18,286 bases of DNA from SIG440 sp045591095. Lineage in GTDB: Bacteria > Bacillota > Clostridia > Monoglobales > Monoglobaceae. Of this stretch, positions 5,836 to 14,134 are shown in pieces. Positions within the stretch are counted from its first letter, which is position 1. The number at the start of each line of letters is the position of its first letter. Location: NCBI GenBank assembly GCA_045591095.1, contig JAZNSF010000011.1, positions 1-18,286 of the forward strand. Reading direction: 5' to 3'. The notes under the pieces were generated by a model. That model did no database searches and was not told the origin of the DNA. It saw nothing but the letters and a program-made list of their open reading frames with translations. Both the position numbers and the translations under genes were made by a program.

Positions 5836-7056
5836 TTATTTTTCTTCCTCGTTTTTAGCTTCCATCATTGCTCTAACCTTGAGGGGCAGACCAAAGAGGT
5901 TTATAAAGCCTTCGGCATCCTTGTGGCTGTAAAGCTCTTTGCTGTCGCCAAAGCTTGCGATTTCTTCGTTGTAAAGCGAATACTTTGACTTTGCACCGGC
6001 AGGTGTGCAGTTGCCTTTGTAGAGCTTAAGTCTAACTGTACCTGTTACGTTCTTGTCCATCTCGTCGTACATAGCAGACATTGCAGCACGAAGAGGTGTA
6101 AACCATTTTCCGTCATATACAAGCTGTGAGAACTGTGTCTGTGTCATACGCTTAAAAGCTTGGGTGTCGCGGTCAAGACAAAGATATTCAAGTTCCTGAA
6201 GTGCTGTGTAGAGGATTGTACCACCCGGGGTCTCATATACGCCTCTTGACTTCATGCCAACAAGTCTGTCTTCTGCGATGTCAGCAATACCGACACCATT
6301 TTCACCGCCGACTTTGTTGAGTGTTTCTACAAGCTCAACAGGGCCCATATTTTTGCCGTCAACTGCAACAGGAATGCCTGCTTCAAAATCGATTTCAACA
6401 TAAGTTGGTGTATCGGGAGCTTTTTCGGGAGAAACGCTGAGCTTTAAGAGACTATCAAGCTGTGGTTCGTTCCATGGATCTTCAAGATCCATACCCTCGT
6501 GGCTGATGTGCCAGATGTTTCTGTCGCGTGAATAAAGGTCTTTCTTTGTAACGGGGATTTCGATTCCGTGAGCTTCGGCATAGTCAACTGCGTCTTCACG
6601 AGATTTGATATCCCAGATACGCCAAGGAGCGATAATCTTAAGCTCGGGAGCAAGTGCCTTTACTGTAAGCTCAAAACGAACCTGGTCATTACCCTTGCCG
6701 GTTGCGCCGTGGCAGATTGCAGTTGCGCCTTCTTTCTTTGCGATTTCGACCAATCTTTTTGCAATAACAGGACGAGCGTGTGATGTACCAAGAAGATACT
6801 TACCCTCGTAATATGCACCTGATTTTACTGTTGGAAATATGTAATCCTTAACGTATTCTTCGCGAAGGTCTTCGATGTAGCACTTTGATGCGCCGCTTTT
6901 AATAGCACGTTCTTCAAGACCGTCGGTTTCCTTTCCCTGTCCTACGTCACCGCAAACTGCGATAACTTCACAATCGTAATTTTCGATCAGCCAGTTGATG
7001 ATAATAGATGTATCAAGACCGCCTGAGTATGCAAGTACAACTTTTTCTTTTGCCAT
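5836..7056 (-). CDS. argG: Argininosuccinate synthase
   Basis: It joins citrulline and aspartate with ATP to give argininosuccinate, releasing AMP and PPi; second-last step of arginine synthesis. The 406-residue product begins MAKEKVVLAYSGGLDTS, where AYSGGLDTS (residues 9-17) is the N-type ATP pyrophosphatase loop. The family blocks GDVGQGKE, HGATGKGNDQVRFE and LYSRDRNIWHISHEG follow in order. I start at ATG 7056 because GGAGG (7065-7069) is correctly spaced; the frame could extend nine codons to 7083 but has no ribosome binding site there. It forms an argG-argH unit under a sigma-A promoter with two ArgR boxes upstream. Confidence 0.96.
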   Translation of the reverse strand: MAKEKVVLAYSGGLDTSIIINWLIENYDCEVIAVCGDVGQGKETDGLEERAIKSGASKCYIEDLREEYVKDYIFPTVKSGAYYEGKYLLGTSHARPVIAKRLVEIAKKEGATAICHGATGKGNDQVRFELTVKALAPELKIIAPWRIWDIKSREDAVDYAEAHGIEIPVTKKDLYSRDRNIWHISHEGMDLEDPWNEPQLDSLLKLSVSPEKAPDTPTYVEIDFEAGIPVAVDGKNMGPVELVETLNKVGGENGVGIADIAEDRLVGMKSRGVYETPGGTILYTALQELEYLCLDRDTQAFKRMTQTQFSQLVYDGKWFTPLRAAMSAMYDEMDKNVTGTVRLKLYKGNCTPAGAKSKYSLYNEEIASFGDSKELYSHKDAEGFINLFGLPLKVRAMMEAKNEEEK

Positions 7057-7110
7057 TTTGCTAACCTCCAAGTTTATAAACAAAAATGCTTGTTTTATTT
7101 TGCTTTTTAT

Positions 7111-7139
7111 ATTATAATATCATTAGAAAAAAAATGCAA
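7111..7139 (-). promoter_or_regulatory. Promoter of argG-argH
   Basis: On the minus strand: TTGCAT (7139-7134), a 17-bp spacer and TATAAT (7116-7111), about 55 bp before the argG start. Confidence 0.75.
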
Positions 7140-7157
7140 CAGTTTTTTTTGAAATTA

Positions 7158-7191
7158 TGTATTTTTATGCAAAAAAGTGAATTTTTATGCA
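7158..7191. promoter_or_regulatory. Tandem ArgR (ARG box) operator
   Basis: TGTATTTTTATGCA (7158-7171) and TGAATTTTTATGCA (7178-7191) are near-identical and fit the ARG box consensus, a TGAAT/ATTCA palindrome with an A-T centre. Their centres are 20 bp apart, two helical turns, as expected for a hexameric ArgR/AhrC. They lie about 20-50 bp upstream of the argG -35 and just upstream of ruvC. Control of argGH is the natural reading. Confidence 0.75.
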
Positions 7192-7224
7192 ATAATGCCA
7201 TGGAATATGTGAAAGGAAACCAAA

Positions 7225-7710
7225 ATGAGGATACTTGGAGTTGACCCCGGATACGCAATTGTGGGAGTTGGGTGTATTGATTATGAGGCAAACCGCTTTA
7301 AGACGGTGGAATATGGTGCGATTACAACAGACGCCTCGGAGGATATGTTTGACAGACTAAAAAAGATTTATGATGAGATAACCGAGATGATAGACCGAGT
7401 AAAACCTGATGCAGTCGCCATTGAGGAACTGTTTTTCCATAACAACCAAAAAACAGCAATAAATGTTGCTCAGGCGAGAGGAGTACTGGTACTCGCTGCA
7501 AAAAACAAAGGTATTCCTATTTATGAATATACACCTCTTCAGGTAAAACAGGCAGTGGTAGGTTATGGCCGCGCCGAAAAAAATCAGGTACAGCAAATGA
7601 CCAAGGCGATTCTTAACCTTTCGGCTGTACCAAAGCCTGACGACACGGCAGATGCGCTGGCGATTGCAGTGTGCCACGCCCATACGGGTGGAATAAGACG
7701 GTATCTGTAA
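7225..7710 (+). CDS. ruvC: Holliday junction endonuclease RuvC
   Basis: It cuts four-way Holliday junctions at the end of homologous recombination, working with RuvAB. The 161-residue product is the family's usual length and has all four catalytic acids: Asp7 in GVDPG, Glu67 in AIEELFF, and Asp140 and Asp143 in PDDTADALAIA. The ATG at 7225 follows AAAGGAAA. Unlike the usual ruvC-ruvA-ruvB order it is separated from ruvAB by an alcohol dehydrogenase with its own promoter and terminator, and a hairpin closes ruvC directly. It is divergent from argG, sharing an intergenic region that contains the ARG boxes. Confidence 0.96.
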   Translation: MRILGVDPGYAIVGVGCIDYEANRFKTVEYGAITTDASEDMFDRLKKIYDEITEMIDRVKPDAVAIEELFFHNNQKTAINVAQARGVLVLAAKNKGIPIYEYTPLQVKQAVVGYGRAEKNQVQQMTKAILNLSAVPKPDDTADALAIAVCHAHTGGIRRYL

Positions 7711-7746
7711 AATGTTACAAACATCTAGCAGATATTTGTAACATTT
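7710..7746 (+). terminator. Hairpin after ruvC, probable terminator
   Basis: AAATGTTACAAA (7710-7721) pairs perfectly with TTTGTAACATTT (7735-7746), with four more pairs (ATCT/AGAT) above one mismatch and an AGC loop. The following GTTAAAATTTT is a poor T run, so termination may be partial. Its right arm touches the first Rex-like site. Confidence 0.5.
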
Positions 7747-7762
7747 GTTAAAATTTTAACTA
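7745..7762. promoter_or_regulatory. Rex-like operator 1 upstream of the alcohol dehydrogenase
   Basis: TTGTTAAAATTTTAACTA differs at one position from the redox regulator consensus TTGTTAA-N4-TTAACAA. It ends 15 bp before the -35 hexamer at 7778. Rex senses the NADH/NAD+ ratio and commonly represses fermentative alcohol dehydrogenases in clostridia. Confidence 0.65.
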
Positions 7763-7777
7763 AGTTTTGAAAAACTA

Positions 7778-7806
7778 TTGCCTAAAAAATAAAAGCATGT
7801 TATTAT
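7778..7806 (+). promoter_or_regulatory. Sigma-A promoter of the iron alcohol dehydrogenase
   Basis: TTGCCT (7778-7783), a 17-bp spacer and TATTAT (7801-7806). The leader to the ATG at 7892 is about 80 nt and holds a small inverted repeat, GACTA-AA-TAGTC (near 7817-7828). Confidence 0.65.
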
Positions 7807-7814
7807 ATTAACAA
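7797..7814. promoter_or_regulatory. Rex-like operator 2 over the -10 element
   Basis: ATGTTATTATATTAACAA matches 12 of the 14 fixed positions of TTGTTAA-N4-TTAACAA and covers the -10 hexamer. It starts 52 bp after site 1, about five helical turns, so both sites face the same side of the DNA. Confidence 0.55.
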
Positions 7815-7891
7815 AGGACTAAATAGTCTTAAAAATTTATAAAATTTATAATATAGCCCAAAAATTCAGGGCGGAAGGGAAGGAAATTAAT

Positions 7892-9109
7892 ATGGCACGA
7901 TTTACATTACCACGTGATTTGTATCACGGCGAAGGAGCACTTGAGGCGCTTAAAGGTCTTAAAGGAACAAAAGCAATGGTTTGTGTAGGTGGCGGCTCGA
8001 TGAAGAAGTTTGGCTTCCTTGACAAGGTTGTTGATTATCTTAAAGAAGCGGGCATGGAAGTACAGATTTTTGAAGGAATCGAACCTGACCCGTCTGTAGA
8101 TACCGTTATGCGCGGCGCAAAAGCAATGGAAGAATTTGGTCCCGACTGGATTGTTGCAATCGGAGGCGGTTCGCCAATTGATGCGGCAAAGGCTATGTGG
8201 ATTAAGTACGAGTATCCCGAAATTACTTTTGAAGAGATGTGCGTTGTATTTGGCATCCCCGAGCTTCGCAAAAAGGCAAGATTTTGTGCTATCCCTTCGA
8301 CTTCGGGTACAGCAACAGAAGTTACAGCGTTCTCGGTTATCACCGATTACGAAAAGGGCATCAAGTATCCCCTTGCTGATTTTGAAATCACACCGGACGT
8401 TGCGATCGTTGACCCCTCGCTTGCAGAAACAATGCCCAAAAAGCTTACGGCTCACACCGGCATGGATGCAATGACCCACTCAATCGAGGCTTATGTATCA
8501 ACTGCAAACTGTCAGTTTACCGACCCGCTTGCAATATTCTCAATCAAAATGATTCAGGAAAATCTTGTTGATTCTTATAACGGCGATATGACAAAGCGCG
8601 CGACTATGCACAACGCACAGTGCCTTGCTGGTATGGCATTCTCAAATGCACTCCTTGGTATAGTTCACTCCATGGCTCACAAGACCGGGGCAATATTCGA
8701 AGATTTCGGCGCGCATATCATTCATGGTGCGGCAAATGCAATGTATCTTCCCAAGGTTATCGCATTTAATGCAAAAGACGAAACTGCAAAGAAACGCTAT
8801 GGCGAGATTGCAGACTATATGAACCTTGGCGGCGCAAGCGATGACGAAAAGGTAGCAAACCTTATAGCATATCTTCGCAAGATGAACGAGGACTTAAATA
8901 TCCCTCAGTGCATCAAGAATTACGGTGCGGACAGCTATCCCTGCGAAGAGGGTTTTGTTCCTGAAAAAGTATTCCTTGAAAGACTTCCCGAAATCGCAAA
9001 GAATGCAGTAGCTGATGCCTGCACAGGTTCAAATCCAAGAAGCATTAATCCCGAGCAGATGGAAAAGCTTCTTAAGTGCTGCTACTATGACACAGAGGTC
9101 GATTTTTAA
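7892..9109 (+). CDS. Iron-containing alcohol dehydrogenase
   Basis: A group III (iron-type) NAD(P)-dependent alcohol dehydrogenase, likely reducing an aldehyde to an alcohol in fermentation; the exact substrate cannot be told. The 405-residue product has the N-terminal nucleotide-binding half with GGGS (33-36) and GGGSPIDAAK (91-100), then PSTSGTATEVT (135-145). The metal ligands are Asp192 and His196 in GMDAMTHSIEAY, His263 in VHSMAHKTG, and His278 in HIIHGAANAM. The ATG at 7892 follows GGGAAGGAAA. It is a single-gene unit with its own promoter, two Rex-like sites and a strong terminator, set between ruvC and ruvA. Closest in feel to the butanol dehydrogenase/lactaldehyde reductase branches. 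Confidence 0.93.
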   Translation: MARFTLPRDLYHGEGALEALKGLKGTKAMVCVGGGSMKKFGFLDKVVDYLKEAGMEVQIFEGIEPDPSVDTVMRGAKAMEEFGPDWIVAIGGGSPIDAAKAMWIKYEYPEITFEEMCVVFGIPELRKKARFCAIPSTSGTATEVTAFSVITDYEKGIKYPLADFEITPDVAIVDPSLAETMPKKLTAHTGMDAMTHSIEAYVSTANCQFTDPLAIFSIKMIQENLVDSYNGDMTKRATMHNAQCLAGMAFSNALLGIVHSMAHKTGAIFEDFGAHIIHGAANAMYLPKVIAFNAKDETAKKRYGEIADYMNLGGASDDEKVANLIAYLRKMNEDLNIPQCIKNYGADSYPCEEGFVPEKVFLERLPEIAKNAVADACTGSNPRSINPEQMEKLLKCCYYDTEVDF

Positions 9110-9120
9110 TTAATACTCCA

Positions 9121-9156
9121 AAGACCGCAAAACACAACGTGTTTTGCGGTCTTTTT
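9121..9156 (+). terminator. Terminator of the alcohol dehydrogenase
   Basis: AAGACCGCAAAACAC (9121-9135) and GTGTTTTGCGGTCTT (9139-9153) form a perfect 15-bp stem with a 3-nt loop, followed by more T. Confidence 0.95.
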
Positions 9157-9170
9157 TGTGCATTTTGGAC

Positions 9171-9199
9171 TTGATTTTTTAGATGAAAGCGAGTATAAT
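9171..9199 (+). promoter_or_regulatory. Promoter of the ruvA-ruvB-metG-DUF1015 unit
   Basis: TTGATT (9171-9176), a 17-bp spacer and TATAAT (9194-9199). A second TATAAT at 9211-9216 could give an alternative start. The leader holds a small GGGG/CCCC hairpin (9220-9233) followed by TTTT. Confidence 0.65.
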
Positions 9200-9256
9200 A
9201 AAAAATGGTATATAATATGGGGGAAGTAGCCCCTTTTGTTGAAAGGCAGAACGCAT

Positions 9257-9862
9257 ATGTTTTATTATATTTCGGGGCAGATTGCCTTAAAAACAGAGAG
9301 TTTTGTGGTGATTGACGCAGGCGGCATCGGGTATCGCCTTTATGCAAGCGCCGCATCATTAGAAAAGATAGGAAAACAAAACGAATTTGCAAAAATGTAT
9401 ACATATGCAAACTTCAAGGCGTCGGCAGATATTTTTGATTTATATGGCTTTGCGGACCTGGAGGAACTAAGCCTTTTTGAGATGATAATAGGAGTGTCGA
9501 GGGTTGGCGCAAAGACTGCGATTGCTCTTCTTTCCAACATTTCGCCGTCAAAGTTTGCACTTTGCGTTGCGACAAATGATTTTAAGTATATCGCAAGCAA
9601 AACCCCGGGCCTTGGTTCAAAGGGTGCTGAAAGAATTGTCCTCGAGCTTAAGGATAAGTTCCGCGAACTTGACCTTGAGGGAATTTCTTCTGACGAAGTT
9701 ACAGAGGTTTACCACGGCGGAAATTCCGAAAAAGACGAGGCGATTGGTGCTCTCATGGTGCTTGGATATTCGCAGCAGGAAGCAAAGCGTGCCATAGCAT
9801 CGGCTTCGGGAACAGTTGAAGAAATGATAAAAATCGGTTTAAAAAACCTAATGAAAGGCTAA
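9257..9862 (+). CDS. ruvA: Holliday junction branch migration protein RuvA
   Basis: The tetrameric junction-binding subunit that holds the four-way DNA for the RuvB motor. The 201-residue product has the N-terminal OB fold (MFYYISGQIALK, then VVIDAGGIGYRLYAS), the two helix-hairpin-helix elements (LIGVSRVGAKTAIALL type at about 79-94, and TPGLGSKGAERIVLELKDK at about 115-133) and a C-terminal RuvB-contact domain (DEAIGALMVLGYSQQEAKRAI). I start at ATG 9257 because the family begins at this point; the frame runs back to a TTG at 9236 without support. The stop is nine bases before ruvB. Confidence 0.95.
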   Translation: MFYYISGQIALKTESFVVIDAGGIGYRLYASAASLEKIGKQNEFAKMYTYANFKASADIFDLYGFADLEELSLFEMIIGVSRVGAKTAIALLSNISPSKFALCVATNDFKYIASKTPGLGSKGAERIVLELKDKFRELDLEGISSDEVTEVYHGGNSEKDEAIGALMVLGYSQQEAKRAIASASGTVEEMIKIGLKNLMKG

Positions 9863-9871
9863 ACCAAAGTT

Positions 9872-10927
9872 ATGGAATTTGAAGCTGAAAACAGAATCAT
9901 CACTGCCGGCGAAATAGGCGGCGACAACGAAATTGAATATTCCTTAAGACCCAAAAGGCTGGATGACTATATTGGTCAGACCAAGGTCAAAGAAAACCTT
10001 AAAATCTTTATGGAAGCGGCAAAATCCCGTGGCGAACAGCTTGACCATGTGCTTCTTTATGGCCCGCCGGGGCTTGGCAAGACTACTTTAGCCGGCATAA
10101 TTGCAAACGAGATGGGCGTAAACATCCGTATAACGTCAGGCCCTGCAATCGAGAAGCAAGGCGACCTCGCTGCACTTCTTACCAATTTGTCTGAGAATGA
10201 TATACTCTTTATTGACGAAATTCATCGTCTTAACCGAAGCGTTGAAGAAATTCTTTATCCTGCGATGGAAGACGGGGCGCTCGACATAATTATCGGTAAA
10301 GGGCCGTCGGCAAGGTCCATAAGGCTTGACCTTCCAAAATTCACACTGATCGGCGCAACAACCAAGGCAGGGGCGCTCACCGCACCACTTCGTGACCGCT
10401 TTGGAGTGATAAGCCGCTTAGAAATATATAAAACCGAGGACCTTATGAAAATAATCAAACGGTCAGCGGGGATTTTAAATATAGAAATCACCGACAAGGG
10501 TGCCTTCGAGATTGCCTCGCGTTCACGAGGCACCCCAAGAATTGCAAACCGGCTTTTAAAAAGAGTCCGCGACTTTGCCGAAGTCAAGGCAAATGGCGTA
10601 ATCACCGACCAGGTTGCAGACTTTGCACTTCGTATGCTTGAAGTTGACAAACTCGGTCTTGATGCAACTGACAAACGGATGCTGCTTTCGATAATAAACA
10701 ACTACGACGGCGGCCCTGTGGGACTTGATACAATTGCCGCAACAATCGGCGAAGAAAGCGACACCATTGAGGATGTATACGAACCATTTTTAATGCAAAT
10801 AGGGTTTATAAACCGCACACCTCGGGGAAGAATGGTAACAAGGCTTGCTTACGAGCATTTTGGGATTGATTTTAAAGGCTCAAAAAAGGCGCCTGAGATA
10901 ACCTTGTTTGACGATAAAAACGAATAA
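9872..10927 (+). CDS. ruvB: Holliday junction branch migration ATPase RuvB
   Basis: The hexameric AAA+ motor that drives branch migration with RuvA. The 351-residue product has LRPKRLDDYIGQ (25-36), Walker A GPPGLGKT (64-71), Walker B ILFIDEIHRL (111-120), sensor 1 GATTKAG (161-167) and the arginine finger region PLRDRFG (172-178). A C-terminal winged helix follows, containing the RGRMVT-type motif near 320-330. The spacing of nine bases to ruvA and 43 bases to metG points to one operon. Nothing is missing or unusual. Confidence 0.97.
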   Translation: MEFEAENRIITAGEIGGDNEIEYSLRPKRLDDYIGQTKVKENLKIFMEAAKSRGEQLDHVLLYGPPGLGKTTLAGIIANEMGVNIRITSGPAIEKQGDLAALLTNLSENDILFIDEIHRLNRSVEEILYPAMEDGALDIIIGKGPSARSIRLDLPKFTLIGATTKAGALTAPLRDRFGVISRLEIYKTEDLMKIIKRSAGILNIEITDKGAFEIASRSRGTPRIANRLLKRVRDFAEVKANGVITDQVADFALRMLEVDKLGLDATDKRMLLSIINNYDGGPVGLDTIAATIGEESDTIEDVYEPFLMQIGFINRTPRGRMVTRLAYEHFGIDFKGSKKAPEITLFDDKNE

Positions 10928-10970
10928 TACTATATTTTATGCATATTTTGAATAAAAGGACTGATATAAA

Positions 10971-12899
10971 ATGGAAAAAGAAAAATTTTATCTTACCACC
11001 GCGATAGCATATACTTCAAGAAAGCCACATATAGGAAACACCTATGAGGTAGTCTTGGCAGACAGCATCGCAAGATTTAAAAGATACCAGGGATATGATG
11101 TGTTCTTCCTTACAGGTACAGACGAACACGGTCAGAAAATCCAGCAGCTTGCCGAGGAAAGCGGTATCTCGCCTCAAACTTACGTTGATGGCGTAGCAGG
11201 CGAAATAAAGGATATCTGGAATCTTATGAATTCGTCTTACGATAAGTTCATCCGTACGACCGATGACTATCACGTAGAAAGCGTGCAGAAGATTTTTAAA
11301 AAGCTCTATGACCAGGGCGATATTTACAAAAGCTCGTATACCGGCTGGTACTGCACACCTTGCGAATCGTTCTGGACCGAGACTCAGCTTGTAGATGGCA
11401 AATGCCCCGACTGCGGCAGAGAAGTTCATCAGGGCAACGAGGAAGCATACTTCTTCAAGATGAGCAAGTATCAGGAAAGACTTGAAAAGCACATCGAGGA
11501 AAACCCTGATTTCATCCAGCCCGAGTCAAGAAAAAGAGAGATGATAAACAACTTCATAAAACCCGGAATTCAGGACCTTTGCGTATCAAGAACAAGCATA
11601 AGCTGGGGTATCCCGGTTAGCTTTGACGACAAGCACACAGTATACGTGTGGCTTGATGCCCTTACAAATTATATCAATGCGCTCGGCTATACCCCCGACC
11701 AAAAGGGCGAGCTTTATAACAAATACTGGCCGGCAGATGTGCATATTATTGGCAAGGATATATTAAGGTTCCATACAATCTATTGGCCTATTTTCCTTAT
11801 GGCACTGGGCGAGCCGCTACCTAAAAAGGTATTTGGTCATCCGTGGCTTTTAAGCGGCGAGGACAAGATGAGTAAGTCCTTGGGCAACGTAATTTACGCC
11901 GACGATTTGGTACGCCATTTTGGCGTTGATGGGGTAAGGTACTATCTTCTTCGCGAGATGCCTTATGCTCAGGACGGTACAATCACCTACGAAAAGATAA
12001 TAAGTACCTTTAATACTGACCTTGCAAATACTTTAGGCAACCTTGCAAACCGTACAGTTGCTATGATAAACAAGTACTTTGACGGGATGGTTCCTGAGGT
12101 TTCGGTTTTGACCGGTTTTGAAAAGGAACTTTCACAAGTAGCTGAGAAGGCTAAAGAAGATACCATAAGACTTATGGACGAATACCGCACAGCAGATGCT
12201 TTGGATGCACTTTGGAAGCTGCCAACCCGCGCGAATAAGTATATTGACGAAACAATGCCCTGGGCGCTTGCAAAGGACGAGGGGAAGAGAGAAGAACTTA
12301 AAACAGTTATGGCAAACCTTGCGGAGTCACTAAGATGGATTTCGTCGCTTCTATCGCCGTTTATGCCCGAAACTGCCGAAAAATTGGCAGCTGCAATCGG
12401 TATAAAAATCCCTGAGCTTTCGGAACTTAACGAGTTTGGAACCGGTGCATCCGGCAAAAAAGTTGCCGAAAACGCAATGCTTTTTGCAAGAATTGATGCC
12501 GAGAAGAAGCTCGCCGAAATCGAGGCAGAGGTTGAGGCAAACAAGGCACCTAAAATCGAGATTGAACCTTTTAAAGAAAATATAGACTTTGAGGAATTTT
12601 TGAAGCTTGATATCCGTGTTGGAAAAGTCTTGGAGTGCGAGGCTGTTCCGAAGTCATCAAAACTTTTAAGATTTACCATCGAAACAGGCAGCGAAACAAG
12701 ACAGATTTTGTCAGGAATTGCGAAATACTATAAGCCTGAGGATTTAATCGGTAAAAACGTTTTGTTTGTAGCAAACTTTGCGCCCAGAAAGATGATGGGA
12801 TACGAGTCTCAGGGTATGATTCTTAGCGCTGAATACGGGGGGAAATTGGTAGTTACCAGCGTTTTAGATGAAATCCAAAGCGGAGCGCAAATTGTATAA
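10971..12899 (+). CDS. metG: Methionyl-tRNA synthetase with C-terminal tRNA-binding domain
   Basis: It charges tRNA-Met with methionine using ATP, releasing AMP and PPi. The 642-residue product has a Rossmann catalytic core with HIGN (20-23) in place of the classical HIGH, a four-cysteine zinc knuckle (Cys128, 131, 145, 148), the KMSKS loop exactly as KMSKS (299-303), an anticodon-binding helical domain (about 370-500), and a C-terminal EMAPII-like OB domain (about 538-642, with LDIRVGKVLECEAVP and SQGMILSA) used in dimerisation and tRNA binding. ATG 10971 follows AAAGGA. It lies 43 bp after ruvB with no promoter or riboswitch seen between them. Confidence 0.96.
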   Translation: MEKEKFYLTTAIAYTSRKPHIGNTYEVVLADSIARFKRYQGYDVFFLTGTDEHGQKIQQLAEESGISPQTYVDGVAGEIKDIWNLMNSSYDKFIRTTDDYHVESVQKIFKKLYDQGDIYKSSYTGWYCTPCESFWTETQLVDGKCPDCGREVHQGNEEAYFFKMSKYQERLEKHIEENPDFIQPESRKREMINNFIKPGIQDLCVSRTSISWGIPVSFDDKHTVYVWLDALTNYINALGYTPDQKGELYNKYWPADVHIIGKDILRFHTIYWPIFLMALGEPLPKKVFGHPWLLSGEDKMSKSLGNVIYADDLVRHFGVDGVRYYLLREMPYAQDGTITYEKIISTFNTDLANTLGNLANRTVAMINKYFDGMVPEVSVLTGFEKELSQVAEKAKEDTIRLMDEYRTADALDALWKLPTRANKYIDETMPWALAKDEGKREELKTVMANLAESLRWISSLLSPFMPETAEKLAAAIGIKIPELSELNEFGTGASGKKVAENAMLFARIDAEKKLAEIEAEVEANKAPKIEIEPFKENIDFEEFLKLDIRVGKVLECEAVPKSSKLLRFTIETGSETRQILSGIAKYYKPEDLIGKNVLFVANFAPRKMMGYESQGMILSAEYGGKLVVTSVLDEIQSGAQIV

Positions 12900-12934
12900 T
12901 AGCATTTAATACTCGACCCAGGAGGGAAAGACAT

Positions 12935-14134
12935 ATGGAGATTTTTAAAACAGCAGACATACTTTTGCCGGACTCGGTAGATATGCAAAAGTGGAGTGTT
13001 GTTGCCTGCGACCAGTATACCGCACAGCCGGAATACTGGGAGAGAGTCCAAAAGTTGGTGTCATGCAGTCCTTCGACACTGAACATCGTTTATCCCGAGG
13101 CATTTTTGTCAGAGGGCGACGAAAGAATACAAAAAATTAACGCAAAAATGCAGGAATATATTGACGGCAAGGTTTTTGCTACACTTAAAGACAGCCTTAT
13201 TTATGTGGAGCGCACAGTAAACAGCGGCAAAATCCGCCGTGGAATTGTGGGTGAGATTGACCTTGAATGTTATGACTTTTCTAAGGGTTCGAAAAGCGAA
13301 ATCCGTGCAACCGAGGGGACAATATTAGAGAGAATTCCGCCACGCGTAAAAATTCGTGAGAATGCGCCGCTCGAGCTTCCCCACGCGATACTTCTTATGA
13401 ACGACGAAAAAGACGACGTGATAGGTAAAATCGCCAAAGAAAAAATGATTTATGATTTTGACCTTATGGAGGGCGGCGGACACATTTCGGGTTGGCAAAT
13501 CCAAGGCGATATGGCAGATGCAGTGATTGACCGAATAAACCGTTATGCAAAGAATGCAAAAGATAACTTAGTGTTTGCAGTAGGCGACGGGAATCATTCA
13601 CTCGCAACAGCAAAGACTTGCTGGGAAAACATCAAAAAGACCCTTTCGGAAAGCGAAAAGGAGACTCATCCTGCAAGATTTTGCCTTGTTGAAATTGAGA
13701 ATATTCATGATAAGGCCTTAGAGTTTGAGCCTATACATAGAGTGGTATTTAACCAAAGTCCCGAACAGATTGTTGCTGACCTTAAAAAGTATTACGATTT
13801 ATCCGAAAAATACGAAGAGGGAAGTCAACTTATAACGATAGTTGTTAGTGGTGAAGAAAAGGCTTTATATGTAAAAAACCCCTCCTCCGAGCTTGAGGTG
13901 GGTACACTTCAAAACTTCTTGGACGATATGGACTATGAGCTTGACTATATCCACGGCGAAGATGTGGTAAAAGACCTATCAATGCGTGACAACACAATCG
14001 GGTTTATACTTCCGTGCCCTGACAAATCTCAGCTCTTTGAGGCTGTAATTGCTGACGGGGCACTCCCCAGAAAGACCTTTTCTATGGGCGAAGCCAACGA
14101 AAAGAGATTTTATCTTGAGGCAAAGAAAATATAA
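12935..14134 (+). CDS. DUF1015 family protein
   Basis: A conserved protein of unknown function (DUF1015, COG4198), common in Bacillota and other anaerobes and presumed cytosolic: no signal peptide or membrane segment is visible. The 399-residue product has the family hallmarks: VVACDQYTAQPEYW (22-35), EIRATEGTILERIPPR (122-137), the central AVGDGNHSLATAK (215-227) and a C-terminal LPRKTFSMGEANEKRFYL-like end, with PRKTF-type wording. The glycine/histidine-rich GDGNHS block suggests a nucleotide- or phosphate-binding or catalytic site; this is inference. ATG 12935 follows a strong AGGAGG. It is last in the ruvAB-metG operon, 35 bp after metG, and closes at the terminator 14141-14172. Confidence 0.9.
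   Translation: MEIFKTADILLPDSVDMQKWSVVACDQYTAQPEYWERVQKLVSCSPSTLNIVYPEAFLSEGDERIQKINAKMQEYIDGKVFATLKDSLIYVERTVNSGKIRRGIVGEIDLECYDFSKGSKSEIRATEGTILERIPPRVKIRENAPLELPHAILLMNDEKDDVIGKIAKEKMIYDFDLMEGGGHISGWQIQGDMADAVIDRINRYAKNAKDNLVFAVGDGNHSLATAKTCWENIKKTLSESEKETHPARFCLVEIENIHDKALEFEPIHRVVFNQSPEQIVADLKKYYDLSEKYEEGSQLITIVVSGEEKALYVKNPSSELEVGTLQNFLDDMDYELDYIHGEDVVKDLSMRDNTIGFILPCPDKSQLFEAVIADGALPRKTFSMGEANEKRFYLEAKKI

Noticed and set aside
5734..9410. Many long antisense frames over argH, argG, ruvC, the alcohol dehydrogenase and ruvA
   Set aside because: All lie opposite or out of frame with well-identified genes, lack ribosome binding sites and have unnatural composition.
10928..10970. Riboswitch or T-box before metG
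   Set aside because: The gap is only 43 bp and shows no stem or T-box motif.
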